Part shown: positions 16,101 to 25,114 of the stretch, piece by piece
How the letters are laid out: every line of letters starts with the position of its first letter
Position numbering within the stretch: position 1 is the first letter of the stretch
Assembly: GCA_041905525.1 (NCBI GenBank)
Contig: JAYRKY010000004.1
Location: 164,892 to 228,891, forward strand
DNA: 64,000 nucleotides
Source: SHVO01 sp041905525
GTDB lineage: Bacteria > Pseudomonadota > Alphaproteobacteria > Rhodospirillales > Rhodospirillaceae
Reading direction: 5' to 3'
Translations under genes and position numbers: made by a program
The notes under the pieces: generated by a model
The model's input: only the letters and a program-made list of their open reading frames with translations
What the model was told of the DNA's origin: nothing
Database searches by the model: none

Positions 16101-18752
16101 TTAGCCGCCGCGGGACTTTTGGCCCTCGCGGATCTGGCGCTCGATATTCGTCGGAATTCCGACGCCCACCAGACCTTGCGTCAGGATCTGGGTGAGACGT
16201 CCCGAAAGGTTCAAATTGAACTCGATAGGATAACCGCCATAGAGATCGGGGTTGCGCCCGGCGAGAGACACGCCCACGCTTACGTCCTCGGTCACAGGAC
16301 CATCAAGCGTGATCGACAGGCGGTCGTAGGCAAAGTTCGAAAGCGCCTGAAGGAGCAGCGACCCACCTTGGTTTTGAGCAAGCGCCTCCGGCGGTGTCGC
16401 GGGCTTGTAAACAAGGCGCCCGGGAGCGTCCGCGCGTAAGGCACCGCCCGCAAAATGGATCGTACCCTTCTCGGTCCGGAGCGGCACCGCGCCGGATAAG
16501 GTTCCCGTGATCGAAAGACCGTCGACTTTCGCGAGCGCGGAAAGCTGTTCCATATCGATCTTCTCGACGGCGAGCGAGAAAGCTCCGTCCTGACCATCGA
16601 TCGGAATCCTTGCATCCGACAGCGTCATTCGGCCCCCAGCGACATTGAGTCCACCGCGAAGCACATTCACGTGGCCATCGCCTGGGAGGACCAAGTCCGC
16701 GCGGAGATCCTGCAGCGGGAGTCCGGCGACGATGGATTTTACTGAGACGCTTTGGGTCTTTTCGGCGCGTGGCGGCAGCAGGTCGGCGAGGTCGAGGGTG
16801 GCGGTCACGCCGGCCACACTCATGTCGCCGCGTGCGAATGAAACGTCATCAAGGACGAGCGACGCCCGGCCTTCATGGGCGCCCGGTCGCCAGGCCGCCT
16901 TGGCAGTTAGGCCGAGGGTCCCGCTCAGATCGGACACTGCCGTGAGGAAACCGAGGTCCGCAGCGTCCGGTTTGCCGCCGCGCACAAACCTCTTCTTCTG
17001 TATCGAGAGGCTGGCCGATCCGCGCGCGAAGCTCTTGTCGAACTGGCCATTGAAGTCGCCGAACTTGCTGCCGCTCGCCGCCGTGAGCGTCCCCTTGATG
17101 TCGTAGGAATTGGCGCTGGAAGAGAGCGCGGCGGCGACGGCGAGGGCGCTCTCGGGGCGCGACGTCTCATCCTCGCCCAGCGGACCCACGCGCACGAGCG
17201 AGGCCGCGAGTTTGCCGGACAGATTCGCCGCGCCATAGGTCGCATCGAGGCGGCCGTTCTGAAATTCTCCCGCGGGATGGCTGAGTGCGGTGTCGCGGAG
17301 GGTTAAGGTGACGCTAGATCCCTGTGCGCGAATTTTCACGTCGGGAGCGCGTGCGACGATCCATGCTTCATCGTCCCCGCGCAGACGCACCTCGGGGATC
17401 GAAAGCCCGAAGTTTCCGACGGCGCCTGATGCCGGGCTCCATGTGAACGTGGCTGCGTCGCCCTTCGCGAGAGTGAGTTGCGCCGGAGCGTCCAACGTCC
17501 AGGACGCCCATGTCGCATGCGCCACCTGCGCCGCAAGAGTGTTCACGGCGGCGGTGAATGTCCCATCTGCAACGCCCAACGTGCTCGCGATCGACGCTTG
17601 CGCGTCTTCGATAGTCGCGCCCTCGAAAACAACGTTGCGCAATTTAAGGTTCGCATCGAGGCGTCCCTTCGCATCACGCAGCGTTCCCGCTACGTCTGCC
17701 AATTCCAAGGCGCCAGTCACCGCGCCGCCCGCGACCGGAAAGCCCTCGACCTCGATGCGGCCCTTCCCGAGCTCGAAACGCGGCGCGGCCTGTCCGGTCT
17801 GACTGCGGCCCGCCGCAGCAAATGCAACCCGGCCCTGGCCTACCATTGCCGTTGCAGACAAATCGAAGTCGAGAGCCTGTTCGCCGTTCTTTTCGGTGAG
17901 GATGAGACCCGCCTCCGACCGCGACGGCGCAAGCGTGATCGACCAAGGCAGAGTATCAAGGCTCTTAACGCCAAGAGGCGGCGCATCGAACGAGAAGGTC
18001 AGGGGTTTCGGAATACGCAGCGCAACGGACCCATCGCCCGCGTCCACCGTGAGGACACCCGCGGCGTCGAATCTGTCGGTAAGTCCGGGGACCGCGAAAC
18101 CTCGGATGTCGAGCGTGAAAGATCCCTGGCCCTCGGACCCAGCGAGATCGAGGGCCGAGATCCGGCCGTTCCAGGCGGCGGTGACGGCGACACCAGGCCC
18201 GGAGACATCGGCCTTCACGGCGACGGACCAAATACTGTCGCGGGATTGTGCAGAGATCGTAAAGGGAGCCTGAAGCTCCGCCGACGGCGTCACGACAGTC
18301 AGTGAACCGTTCGCCACATCGAACCGCTTGAGGTTCGGCAGTACAAGCGGTTCTTCCGAGCGGCGGAGACGGAAGGCGCCAAGCCCGAGGCCGTCCTCCG
18401 TCCAGGTCAGACGTGCACCGAGCTTCCCGATCCGAACGGCGTCGATCCGCGTCAAGACGAGCCCGAGGGGCGTATAGTCGGCCTCGATCTGGCCGACGAG
18501 AAGGGCCCCACCTTCTGCCGTCACCTCATCGATTGTGAGGCCGGTAACCCCGACGCGCGAGACGTTGACGGAAACGTCGGCGAGGCCCGCCTGTCGCAAC
18601 GCACGTGAGAAGACGTATTCAGCAATGGATTCGCGCGCGAACAGAACGGCCGCAAAGACGACGCCGGCTGCCGTAGCGCCCATCGCCCAAATGCGGCGCA
18701 CGGACGGATCCTCAGAGGAGGGTGATTCCGGAAAGGGTGCGTCGGATGACAT
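16101..18752 (-). CDS. ydbH: YdbH-like intermembrane lipid-bridge protein
   Basis: 883 residues. One N-terminal membrane helix (about residues 20-40, MGATAAGVVFAAVLFA) anchors a very long periplasmic beta-rich region of the AsmA-like/YdbH type. The C-terminal segment ending in PTNIERQIREGQKS, with PDLYGGYPIEFNLNLSG, is the conserved YdbH end. In Escherichia coli YdbH works with TamB and YhdP as redundant phospholipid carriers to the outer membrane. The ATG at 18752 is preferred over a GTG at 18788. It is first in the operon ydbH-ynbE-ydbL. Confidence 0.88.
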   Translation of the reverse strand: MSSDAPFPESPSSEDPSVRRIWAMGATAAGVVFAAVLFARESIAEYVFSRALRQAGLADVSVNVSRVGVTGLTIDEVTAEGGALLVGQIEADYTPLGLVLTRIDAVRIGKLGARLTWTEDGLGLGAFRLRRSEEPLVLPNLKRFDVANGSLTVVTPSAELQAPFTISAQSRDSIWSVAVKADVSGPGVAVTAAWNGRISALDLAGSEGQGSFTLDIRGFAVPGLTDRFDAAGVLTVDAGDGSVALRIPKPLTFSFDAPPLGVKSLDTLPWSITLAPSRSEAGLILTEKNGEQALDFDLSATAMVGQGRVAFAAAGRSQTGQAAPRFELGKGRIEVEGFPVAGGAVTGALELADVAGTLRDAKGRLDANLKLRNVVFEGATIEDAQASIASTLGVADGTFTAAVNTLAAQVAHATWASWTLDAPAQLTLAKGDAATFTWSPASGAVGNFGLSIPEVRLRGDDEAWIVARAPDVKIRAQGSSVTLTLRDTALSHPAGEFQNGRLDATYGAANLSGKLAASLVRVGPLGEDETSRPESALAVAAALSSSANSYDIKGTLTAASGSKFGDFNGQFDKSFARGSASLSIQKKRFVRGGKPDAADLGFLTAVSDLSGTLGLTAKAAWRPGAHEGRASLVLDDVSFARGDMSVAGVTATLDLADLLPPRAEKTQSVSVKSIVAGLPLQDLRADLVLPGDGHVNVLRGGLNVAGGRMTLSDARIPIDGQDGAFSLAVEKIDMEQLSALAKVDGLSITGTLSGAVPLRTEKGTIHFAGGALRADAPGRLVYKPATPPEALAQNQGGSLLLQALSNFAYDRLSITLDGPVTEDVSVGVSLAGRNPDLYGGYPIEFNLNLSGRLTQILTQGLVGVGIPTNIERQIREGQKSRGG

Positions 18753-18844
18753 CGGAGCGTTGTCTTGTCCCAGGGAGATGCGGCACACTTGAACGCGGCG
18801 GCGCGGCGAAATTGCGGCGACCGTCCAGAAAGAGAAGAGTAAGG

Positions 18845-19405
18845 ATGCGCCCCACAGCTGTCGACTCGAGCTTCGAAGTCGCTTTCTGGTTTCTCGATCG
18901 TGCGGTCGAGGACGGGGAGTATCTTCAGCCCCAGAAGCTGCAGCGGCTTATGTACCTGGCGCAGGCTTATTTCGGCGTGCTGCAGAACGGGGCCAAGCTG
19001 ATGCCAGCCACATTCATCGCGCGCGACGAGGGGCCGATCGAGCCGACCATCTTCAAGGCGCTGGCCCGCGGCCGACCGATGATCGACCTACGACCGATCG
19101 ACGAAGTGCCGCGTCATGTCCTGGACAGCGTGTGGCGGCAGTTTGGTGCGCACTCGATCGACTACCTGGACAAGCTCATAAAACGCCACCCGCCCTACGC
19201 CGACGCCATTTCCGCCGGGATCGGCGCTGAGATTTCCCTCGAGGCGATGATCGAGTTTTACGGAACGCAAGGCACGTCGCGCCGCGCGTCGGCCGCCACG
19301 TCGGAGGCACCGTCCGCTTCCAAAGTGCTGCGTCCCAAGGTGATGCGCAATCACAGCGGCAAGCCCGTCAGCACAACGCGTTGGATGCCGAAGAGAGTGG
19401 ATTAG
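18845..19405 (+). CDS. Panacea-domain (DUF4065, SocA-like) protein
   Basis: 186 residues. Residues about 8-135 carry the Panacea/DUF4065 pattern (EYLQPQKLQRLMYLAQAYF, then RDEGPIEPTIFKAL). Panacea proteins are antitoxin-like modules; Caulobacter SocA, of this type, is a ClpXP adaptor for a toxin. No toxin gene adjoins it here, and the C-terminal 45 residues are a basic low-complexity tail. The ATG at 18845 has AAGAG upstream. It is divergent from ydbH and 3 bp before the DUF192 gene, so probably cotranscribed with it. Confidence 0.75.
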   Translation: MRPTAVDSSFEVAFWFLDRAVEDGEYLQPQKLQRLMYLAQAYFGVLQNGAKLMPATFIARDEGPIEPTIFKALARGRPMIDLRPIDEVPRHVLDSVWRQFGAHSIDYLDKLIKRHPPYADAISAGIGAEISLEAMIEFYGTQGTSRRASAATSEAPSASKVLRPKVMRNHSGKPVSTTRWMPKRVD

Positions 19406-19408
19406 CCG

Positions 19409-19954
19409 ATGTCAGCACCGAAGTTTTTCGCCACCGGACGCGTCCTCGCACTCTCCACCGCACTTGCGGTATTCGGGGCCGGGCTGTTCGCCGCATGGCC
19501 GGGTTCCCAGCTCCTCTCGGCCGCCGCGGCCGCGGAGCCTAAGCCTCATGAACCCCTTGATCCGAAAAAGGCGCAGTCTCTGCCCGAGAGCCCGCTTACC
19601 ATCGGTACACACAAATTCACCATCGAACTCGCGGACGACGACAAAGAGCGGGAAATTGGGCTCATGCATCGCGGCCAGATGGCCGATGATCATGGAATGC
19701 TGTTCGATTTCGGCAGCCCGCGCCGGGTCGGTTTTTGGATGCGCAACACCTTCATCCCCTTGGATATGCTCTTCATGAAGTCCGACGGCGAGATCGTCAG
19801 TATCATCGAGAATGTGCGCCCGCATGTTGAAACGCCCGTCGGACCCGACCGGCCTATCCGCGCGGTCCTCGAACTGAACGGCGGATTGGCGAAGAAGCTG
19901 GGACTGAAAGTCGGCGACGTGGTCCGCCACGCCGTCTTCAACAACGGACCGTAG
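19409..19954 (+). CDS. DUF192 family exported protein
   Basis: 181 residues with an N-terminal hydrophobic segment (about 12-35) that acts as a signal or anchor. The rest has the DUF192 pattern: KEREIGLMHRGQMADDHGMLFDF, FWMRNTFIPLDMLFM, AVLELNGGLAKKLGLKVGD. DUF192 proteins are small periplasmic beta-barrels of unknown function, very common in alphaproteobacteria. The start codon lies 3 bp after the Panacea gene's stop. Confidence 0.9.
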   Translation: MSAPKFFATGRVLALSTALAVFGAGLFAAWPGSQLLSAAAAAEPKPHEPLDPKKAQSLPESPLTIGTHKFTIELADDDKEREIGLMHRGQMADDHGMLFDFGSPRRVGFWMRNTFIPLDMLFMKSDGEIVSIIENVRPHVETPVGPDRPIRAVLELNGGLAKKLGLKVGDVVRHAVFNNGP

Positions 19955-19968
19955 GTCCCGGCGTCACT

Positions 19969-20379
19969 CTAGAGTTGTTCCTGCGAAACGATCCCGTCGC
20001 GAAATCTGGCTTTCGCGGCGTCTATCGAGAAGCTGTCGAGTTCCCGTCCATCGACAATGACGTGAGCCAGATCGAGCTTTTCGGGAGCCCCGCGAAATCC
20101 ACAGAAGGCCTTGCCTTCGTGGTGCATGTTCCTGATCGTCGCCGCGTATGTGATCCCAATCACATGGACAAGGTCCGAGGGGAGTCCGATCCTCGCCTCG
20201 TGCGGCGGGTTCTCCGGCAGCCTCGTCGCGTCGAACACCGTGAGCATTTGGATCGACCGCCGATCCTCCACTGACATGCGGACCGCAGTCTCGCACAACG
20301 AAACAGCGCGCGCGGGGAGTTCCGTCTCCGCGCACCCGGTGAGCAAGCTGGCGATGATGATTCCGGCACGAAAGTACAT
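19969..20379 (-). CDS. hypothetical lipoprotein
   Basis: 136 residues. The signal MYFRAGIIIASLLTGC ends in a lipobox (LTGC), so it is probably lipidated. The mature part has two further cysteines (LCETAV, AFCGFRG) and no recognised domain. It lies convergent to the DUF192 gene. Function not recognised. Confidence 0.7.
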   Translation of the reverse strand: MYFRAGIIIASLLTGCAETELPARAVSLCETAVRMSVEDRRSIQMLTVFDATRLPENPPHEARIGLPSDLVHVIGITYAATIRNMHHEGKAFCGFRGAPEKLDLAHVIVDGRELDSFSIDAAKARFRDGIVSQEQL

Positions 20380-20643
20380 TCAATTCCCCTGAAGAGCACA
20401 CACGCTCTTAAATCACTCCTGCGAAGTTGTGAGATATGAGGAGCTCTCCGTACGGGGTGTCCCGTAGGACGCCTTGGGTTCGGCGCCCCCAGCGGAGGTG
20501 AGGGCTCGCTTGGCCGATGGGACCGACGTCGGAGTCGGCCCGAACTGTAGCCCCAAAAGACGAGGGGCGGGGCTGTTCCTTGTTGCTTCTTAGAGGGGGT
20601 GCAGTTACTTTCCGCCGCGATTTTCGGGGGTTTCCGATGCCTT

Positions 20644-20720
20644 CGGGGTGTAGCTCAGCCTGGTAGAGCGCCAGCTTTGGGAGCTGGATGTCGTAGGTTC
20701 GAATCCTATCGCCCCGACCA
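20644..20720 (+). tRNA. tRNA-Pro (TGG)
   Basis: 77 nt with a complete cloverleaf: acceptor CGGGGTG pairs with CGCCCCG, anticodon stem CCAGC/GCTGG encloses the loop TTTGGGA with anticodon TGG, the T-loop GGTTCGAATCC is canonical, and CCA is encoded. Confidence 0.97.
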
Positions 20721-20793
20721 TTCGCGCCGTCCTTTGCGCGCGAGCAGGCAAAGAATTAGAATGCGTTCTGTGCAAGCGTTGAGAGTGCAAGGC

Positions 20794-21090
20794 ATGACCA
20801 AGTCCGTGAGAATTTTTCGGCCCGCGAAGACCGCGATGCAATCCGGCGCCGCCAACACCAAGCGTTGGCTGCTCGAGCACGATCCGGCAGACCCGCAAGA
20901 AGCCGATCCGCTGATGGGGTGGTCGGGGTCTTCCGACACTGACCGTCAGGTGAAGCTGTGGTTCGCGACGAAGGAAGAAGCCATCGCGTTTGCCACGCAT
21001 AAGGGATTTGCCTATCGCGTCGAAGAGCCGCACAGCCGTACCTTCAAGCCGAAGTCTTACGCCGACAACTTCGCGTTCAAGCGGGCCTAA
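20794..21090 (+). CDS. NDUFS4-like complex I accessory subunit
   Basis: 98 residues. SVRIFRPAKTAMQSGAANTK is the conserved start of the ETC_C1_NDUFS4 family and MGWSGSSDTDRQVKLWFATKEEA its core. The mitochondrial homologue stabilises the NADH-binding module of complex I; alphaproteobacteria keep it as a small cytosolic-side subunit. The ATG at 20794 matches the start of homologues; an in-frame ATG at 20761 is possible. It lies between two tRNA genes, away from the nuo operon. Confidence 0.93.
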   Translation: MTKSVRIFRPAKTAMQSGAANTKRWLLEHDPADPQEADPLMGWSGSSDTDRQVKLWFATKEEAIAFATHKGFAYRVEEPHSRTFKPKSYADNFAFKRA

Positions 21091-21099
21091 CTTTTTTAC

Positions 21100-21176
21100 G
21101 ACCCCGTAGCTCAGCTGGATAGAGCACCCGCCTTCTAAGCGGGTGGTCACAGGTTCGAATCCTGTCGGGGTCGCCA
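21100..21176 (+). tRNA. tRNA-Arg (TCT)
   Basis: 77 nt. Acceptor GACCCCG pairs with CGGGGTC, anticodon stem CCCGC/GCGGG encloses CTTCTAA with anticodon TCT, the T-loop is canonical, and the 3' end GCCA includes encoded CCA. Confidence 0.97.
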
Positions 21177-21311
21177 GCCCCTGTTACACTCGCGATACAA
21201 AATGCGCAGCGCCGCGCACGCCTTGCGCATTGACCTCACGCCCACTGATTGAGACAAGAAAATCCGTTTGCGGAGCCTTGGGGACAAGGTTGGTCTGCCT
21301 CGGGGGTTCTT

Positions 21312-23300
21312 ATGTTCGTCACTATGTCGTCACGCGCCAGTCATCGCGCTTCTGTTTTCGCGGCGCGGCGCAGTCACCTCTCGCGCCTGCTTCTGCTGAC
21401 AACCGCCGTGAGCCTTGCGCCGCTGGCCCCGGCCCGCGCGCAGTCTGCCACCAACGTTGCCACCGTCGCGGTGGACGCCTTTGGCGAGCGGGTAGGATCC
21501 GAGCAGATCGGGCTCTATAGCGAGCAAGCGGTTCGCGGATTCAGCCTGCAAGACTCTGGGAACTATCGCCTCGACGGCGCCTATTTCATCCGGTCCGCCA
21601 ACATCGTCCCTTTGACCTTGGACGGCACCACTATCCGTGTCGGCATCAATGCCTTGGGCGTCGATTTCCCCGCTCCGTCGGGCATTGTCGAGTACAGGCT
21701 GGCAAACGCGCCGCCGGGGCTGCGCGAGGAGATCGAGTTGTCTCCCGTGCGGGACTACGGCGGCTACGCGTGGCTGATCAAGGGCTCGGCGGGCACGCGC
21801 GACGGTGTGATCGGCGCGGCCTACGGTGTCAACGTTATGAACGATACAGGGTACGACGGCCAAAAACGGCATCCGCGCCATTTCGCGTTCGTGCCCACCT
21901 GGCGTCCCAGCGACAAGTTCCAACTCCGCGGCATGTTCTCGGCAGACCGGTTCTTCAAGCCGGGCGGCGATTATGGGTTCGTGCTGTCGGGCGACAGACT
22001 TCCGGCGCCGATGCCGGTACCCAACCGCTATTGGACCGAATGGGGACACTTCAGCCAGTGGCAATTCGCCTCCGGCGCCATCGCCCGCTACAATTTCACC
22101 GACGGCGTCGCCCTCCAATCTTCATTCGTGTGGACGAAGCTGGATCGTTGGCGTCAGGACTTCACCACGCTCACGGTCGACGGAGACGGCCTTGGCACCG
22201 CGACCGTGGTCCGCGGCCGGCCGATTGACGCGAGCTCAAAGGCGGTCGAGACCCGCCTGCAGTGGCGTGTCGCCGAGGGACAGCGGCTGTTCGGCACGTT
22301 GCGCTGGCGCCAATCCGATAGCAATTTCCGTCCCGGCGTTGCGGTTCCGCTGGGGTTCGTCGATCTGAAAGCGGGCCTTGCGCGATCAATGGCAGAGCCC
22401 GCACCTCTGCCCGAGGTCGCGCCGACCTACGACGAGACGCGTCAGGTCATGGCGGGCGTCGGATACGAGGCGGACTTTACCGAAACCTTCTGGGTGCGCG
22501 GCGCCGTTCTGAAGACGCGCTATGAAAAGGATCGCACGCCGCCGGGGCAGCCGACCCTGAGCAATCAGGATTCGCCGTGGCTCTACGACTTCGCCGCCAC
22601 TTACGCGCCGTCGGAGAGCTTGACGCTGTTCGCAACAACGGTGCGCGGGCTGGAAGAGTCGGGCACGGCGCCTAACAATGCCGCCAATCGCAATGAAGTT
22701 TTGCCCGCCGTCCTGGCGACCCAGTACGAACTCGGTCTGCGCTACCGCATCACGCCAACCGTCACCTTCATCAGTTCCTTGTTCGAGATCGAGAAGCCAA
22801 CACCCGGTCTCGATTCAAATAATGTGTACCGGCTGATCGGCGATGCACGCCACCGCGGTCTGGAACTTTCGCTGGTTGGCCGGCCCCTCCCGTCCGTCAA
22901 TATTGTCAGCGGCTTGGTTCTTCTCGACGCGGACCGGCGCGGCGAACTCATCGACCGCGGCGTTCTGATCGGCCGCGCCGTGGGCGTGTCGAAACTCAAC
23001 GGGCTTTTGAACGTCACGTATCAACTTCCCTTCCTCAAGGGGCTCTCGATCGACGGTCAGATGAATTACTATTCGAAGATGTTGCTCAATCCGCGGATCG
23101 GGGTTTACACGCCCAGTTACGCGGCGTTCGATCTCGGCTTCCGCTACGCCTTCCAGATCGGCGACACGCCGGCGACGTTGCGGGCACGGATGGGCAATGT
23201 CTTCGATGAAGACGCCTGGACGGCGAACCGTAACGAAACCATGGGCCGCGTTTCACCGCGCTCGTTCCGTCTCTCCATCACGACGAATTTCAATCACTGA
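21312..23300 (+). CDS. TonB-dependent outer-membrane receptor
   Basis: 662 residues. A long Sec signal ends in ARAQS. The first 120 mature residues form a plug-like region without a strongly matching TonB box; the rest has the alternating aromatic/polar pattern of a 22-strand barrel and ends in FRLSITTNFNH. The C-terminal blocks (YELGLRY, GLELSLVG, ARMGNVFDEDAWTANR) are typical of siderophore-type receptors. The ATG at 21312 lies after GGGGG; a longer in-frame start at 21249 is less likely. Ligand unknown. The last 11 bp overlap the end of the minus-strand gene at 23290. Confidence 0.88.
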   Translation: MFVTMSSRASHRASVFAARRSHLSRLLLLTTAVSLAPLAPARAQSATNVATVAVDAFGERVGSEQIGLYSEQAVRGFSLQDSGNYRLDGAYFIRSANIVPLTLDGTTIRVGINALGVDFPAPSGIVEYRLANAPPGLREEIELSPVRDYGGYAWLIKGSAGTRDGVIGAAYGVNVMNDTGYDGQKRHPRHFAFVPTWRPSDKFQLRGMFSADRFFKPGGDYGFVLSGDRLPAPMPVPNRYWTEWGHFSQWQFASGAIARYNFTDGVALQSSFVWTKLDRWRQDFTTLTVDGDGLGTATVVRGRPIDASSKAVETRLQWRVAEGQRLFGTLRWRQSDSNFRPGVAVPLGFVDLKAGLARSMAEPAPLPEVAPTYDETRQVMAGVGYEADFTETFWVRGAVLKTRYEKDRTPPGQPTLSNQDSPWLYDFAATYAPSESLTLFATTVRGLEESGTAPNNAANRNEVLPAVLATQYELGLRYRITPTVTFISSLFEIEKPTPGLDSNNVYRLIGDARHRGLELSLVGRPLPSVNIVSGLVLLDADRRGELIDRGVLIGRAVGVSKLNGLLNVTYQLPFLKGLSIDGQMNYYSKMLLNPRIGVYTPSYAAFDLGFRYAFQIGDTPATLRARMGNVFDEDAWTANRNETMGRVSPRSFRLSITTNFNH

Positions 23301-23608
23301 GCGCGGCAAGGTCGCGGGCGATTCGCTCGCGTTCGGTGCGGTGATGCGAAAGCACCCGCGCCGCTTCGTCGACGAGCGGAGAAGGTGCGCCCGAGGCGCG
23401 GAGCCGTCCAAGTTCGGCGGCCAGTTCCAACTCCTTTTCTCCGTGCCACGACATGGCGTGTTTGGCAGCTGTGCGGACATCGCTCAGCGACGGCCGCGGA
23501 GGGAGATCGGCGCCGTAGGTCTCGAGCGCGCGGTAGAGATTGGAGGGTGCGCAGGTGGAGGGAGGCTGAGCCGTGCAGTCTGGTCGCGTTCACGCCGTCC
23601 TGCGGCAT
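23290..23608 (-). pseudogene. frameshifted small gene behind the phage leftward promoter
   Basis: Two minus-strand frames join here. An ATG at 23608 with GGAGG 11 bases upstream opens one frame; from about 23545 to the stop at 23290 a second frame gives a convincing helical protein (NLYRALETYGADLPPRP, KHAMSWHGEKELELAAELG, ending in ERERIARDLAALSD) but has no start of its own before an internal ATG at 23454. The likely reading is one gene of about 105 residues broken by a frameshift. A promoter with a repressor operator lies directly upstream. Not recognised. Confidence 0.5.
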
Positions 23609-23630
23609 CCCGTCCAGCGCCTCCAAAAAC

Positions 23631-23666
23631 GTCCCCATAATAGGGACTTTTGCGCTTTTCTGTCAA
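23631..23666 (-). promoter_or_regulatory. leftward phage promoter with operator
   Basis: Reading the minus strand, TTGACA (-35, 23661-23666) and TATTAT (-10, 23637-23642) are 18 bp apart. The inverted repeat GTCCC-N7-GGGAC at 23631-23647 overlaps the -10, as expected for a repressor operator. It drives the frameshifted gene at 23290-23608. Confidence 0.65.
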
Positions 23667-23699
23667 TACTGGGATCGGCTGCCGGCCGGCGCGCCGGGC

Positions 23700-24404
23700 T
23701 TATACCTCGACCATCGCGCAGCCGACAACCATATGGATGGCCTTGACCTTCGCCGGCTTGAATTCTATCGGCTCCCGGGGATTGAACTGCTCGCAGATCA
23801 CGACCCGGTCCGTGCGGCGCACCAGGCGTTTGATGAAAGCCTGACCATCGACGGTCTGGATGACGACATTGTCTCCCGGGCGTACCGGCCGCGTAGGATC
23901 CACGTGGAGCACGTAACCGGGCTCAAATGCGGGCGACATGCTTACGTCGTGCACGCGTACCGCATACGCAGTCCTGACGTCTCGTAGGGCTTCTGGGCGC
24001 ACCGTGACCCCCTGGCGTTCGCCTTGGTCAATGAACAGCCCCATCTGCCCAGCCTTCACGTACCCCAGGATCGGAAGATCCCTGGGACCGGACCGGTAAT
24101 CCCTATCCTCGAATGTTAGCGTCGATTGGTTTTGACTTGCAACCAACTCCCGGGCGGTGTTGGGGACAGGTCTCTTCAATTCTTGGTCAGGCAAAAGGTC
24201 GGCGGGCCGCAGGCCGTCGCCGAAGGCCTTGGCGATACGCTCCATCCACTCCTGTGACAGGCGCAGTTCGCCGTTCTCGAGCTTGTAGATCTGCTGGCGC
24301 GTCGTTCCGGCGCGCTCTCCCAATTTCTCGAGCGACCACTGGCGCGCCAGCCGGAACTCTTTGATCCGGTTGCGCAAGCGCGTTTTCTGAGAGGCGGCGA
24401 TCAT
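23700..24404 (-). CDS. phage cI-type repressor (HTH-XRE + S24 peptidase)
   Basis: 234 residues. Residues 10-65 form an XRE helix-turn-helix (LEKLGERAGTTRQQIYKLENG). Residues about 115-234 are a LexA/UmuD-like S24 domain with a cleavage site AG in VKAGQMG, catalytic Ser in VSMSP and catalytic Lys in FIKRLV. The repressor is therefore probably self-cleaved under RecA and inducible by DNA damage. It is flanked by two promoters that share the GTCCCCA motif and point away from it. No ribosome site precedes the ATG at 24404, so it may be translated leaderless. Confidence 0.92.
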   Translation of the reverse strand: MIAASQKTRLRNRIKEFRLARQWSLEKLGERAGTTRQQIYKLENGELRLSQEWMERIAKAFGDGLRPADLLPDQELKRPVPNTARELVASQNQSTLTFEDRDYRSGPRDLPILGYVKAGQMGLFIDQGERQGVTVRPEALRDVRTAYAVRVHDVSMSPAFEPGYVLHVDPTRPVRPGDNVVIQTVDGQAFIKRLVRRTDRVVICEQFNPREPIEFKPAKVKAIHMVVGCAMVEV

Positions 24405-24447
24405 GCGTTACATTCTGCCGTATCCATGGATGCACGCAAGCCTCTTG

Positions 24448-24485
24448 TTGACAATGTCCCCAAAATGGTAACTTTATTGTCCCCA
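24448..24485 (+). promoter_or_regulatory. rightward phage promoter with two operator half-sites
   Basis: TTGACA at 24448-24453 is followed at 17-18 bp by a weak -10 (CTTTAT). TGTCCCCA occurs inside the spacer (24455-24462) and again at 24478-24485, in the same orientation and 23 bp apart; the same GTCCCCA is present at the leftward operator. It would drive the gene at 24620. Confidence 0.6.
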
Positions 24486-24619
24486 TGATGGTTCGATTCG
24501 TCCCCTTCGCGCGCTGCCGATTCCCGCGCGGCGCGCCGCGCGGGGAGTGGTCTCTCTCCCCCGGACCGCTCCCCGCGCTTCTTTCCAGAGTCCCACCACC
24601 CAGAAAAAGGACCTCCACC

Positions 24620-24983
24620 ATGGCAAAGCGCAGAAGACCCAAAAAAATTCGCCCGGATATCGACTGCAGCCGCCCCGAACGCGGCAGGGATGGAATTCGG
24701 CTATCTGTGGGGGCGGGTATTCAAGCCCCCGTTTGCGCAGAGCCTGATGTCCCGCTTTTTGCCGCCGGGCGAAGGGGGCCTGTGGGACGAAGCTACGGCA
24801 GCGGACGCCGAAGCACGCCTGAAACGCATCGTCACATTTTTGAAGGAGCGTGCCGTGTACGATGCGCTGGTCAACGCGGTGATCTACCGGCGCACTAACC
24901 CGCGCACGCTGGACAAACTCCGCACCGCACTCTGCCGTCTGATCGACTACGGAAAGTCGCAGGCCCGCAAAGCAGCGGCCTAA
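24620..24983 (+). CDS. early phage gene, frameshifted at an A7 run
   Basis: The ATG at 24620 (AAGGA 8 bases upstream) opens MAKRRRPKK, then a run of seven A (24641-24647). In the same frame the product turns into a low-complexity basic peptide that ends at 24898. Skipping one A gives a convincing protein of about 120 residues containing GMEFGYLWGRVFKPPF and VYDALVNAVIYRRTNPRTL and ending at 24983. It is either a frameshift mutation, slippage at A7, or translation from the internal ATG at 24690. It is the first gene behind the repressor's rightward promoter. Not recognised. Confidence 0.6.
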
Positions 24984-25114
24984 GTTCGTGGTCTCCTGAG
25001 ACTACCCGGCCTGCGCGAACATCAATGCGGCAGCATTTGCCTCAATGCTGTCGCGCCTGCGCCATGTCGGCTGCGTTTCAATGGGCTCTCCCCCGCTTTC
25101 ACTCAGGAGGCCCC

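Noticed and set aside
21100..21176. tRNA-Arg as the phage attachment site
   Set aside because: It lies 2.1 kb from the first phage gene with an intact receptor gene between; I found no repeat of its 3' end near 35.6 kb by eye.
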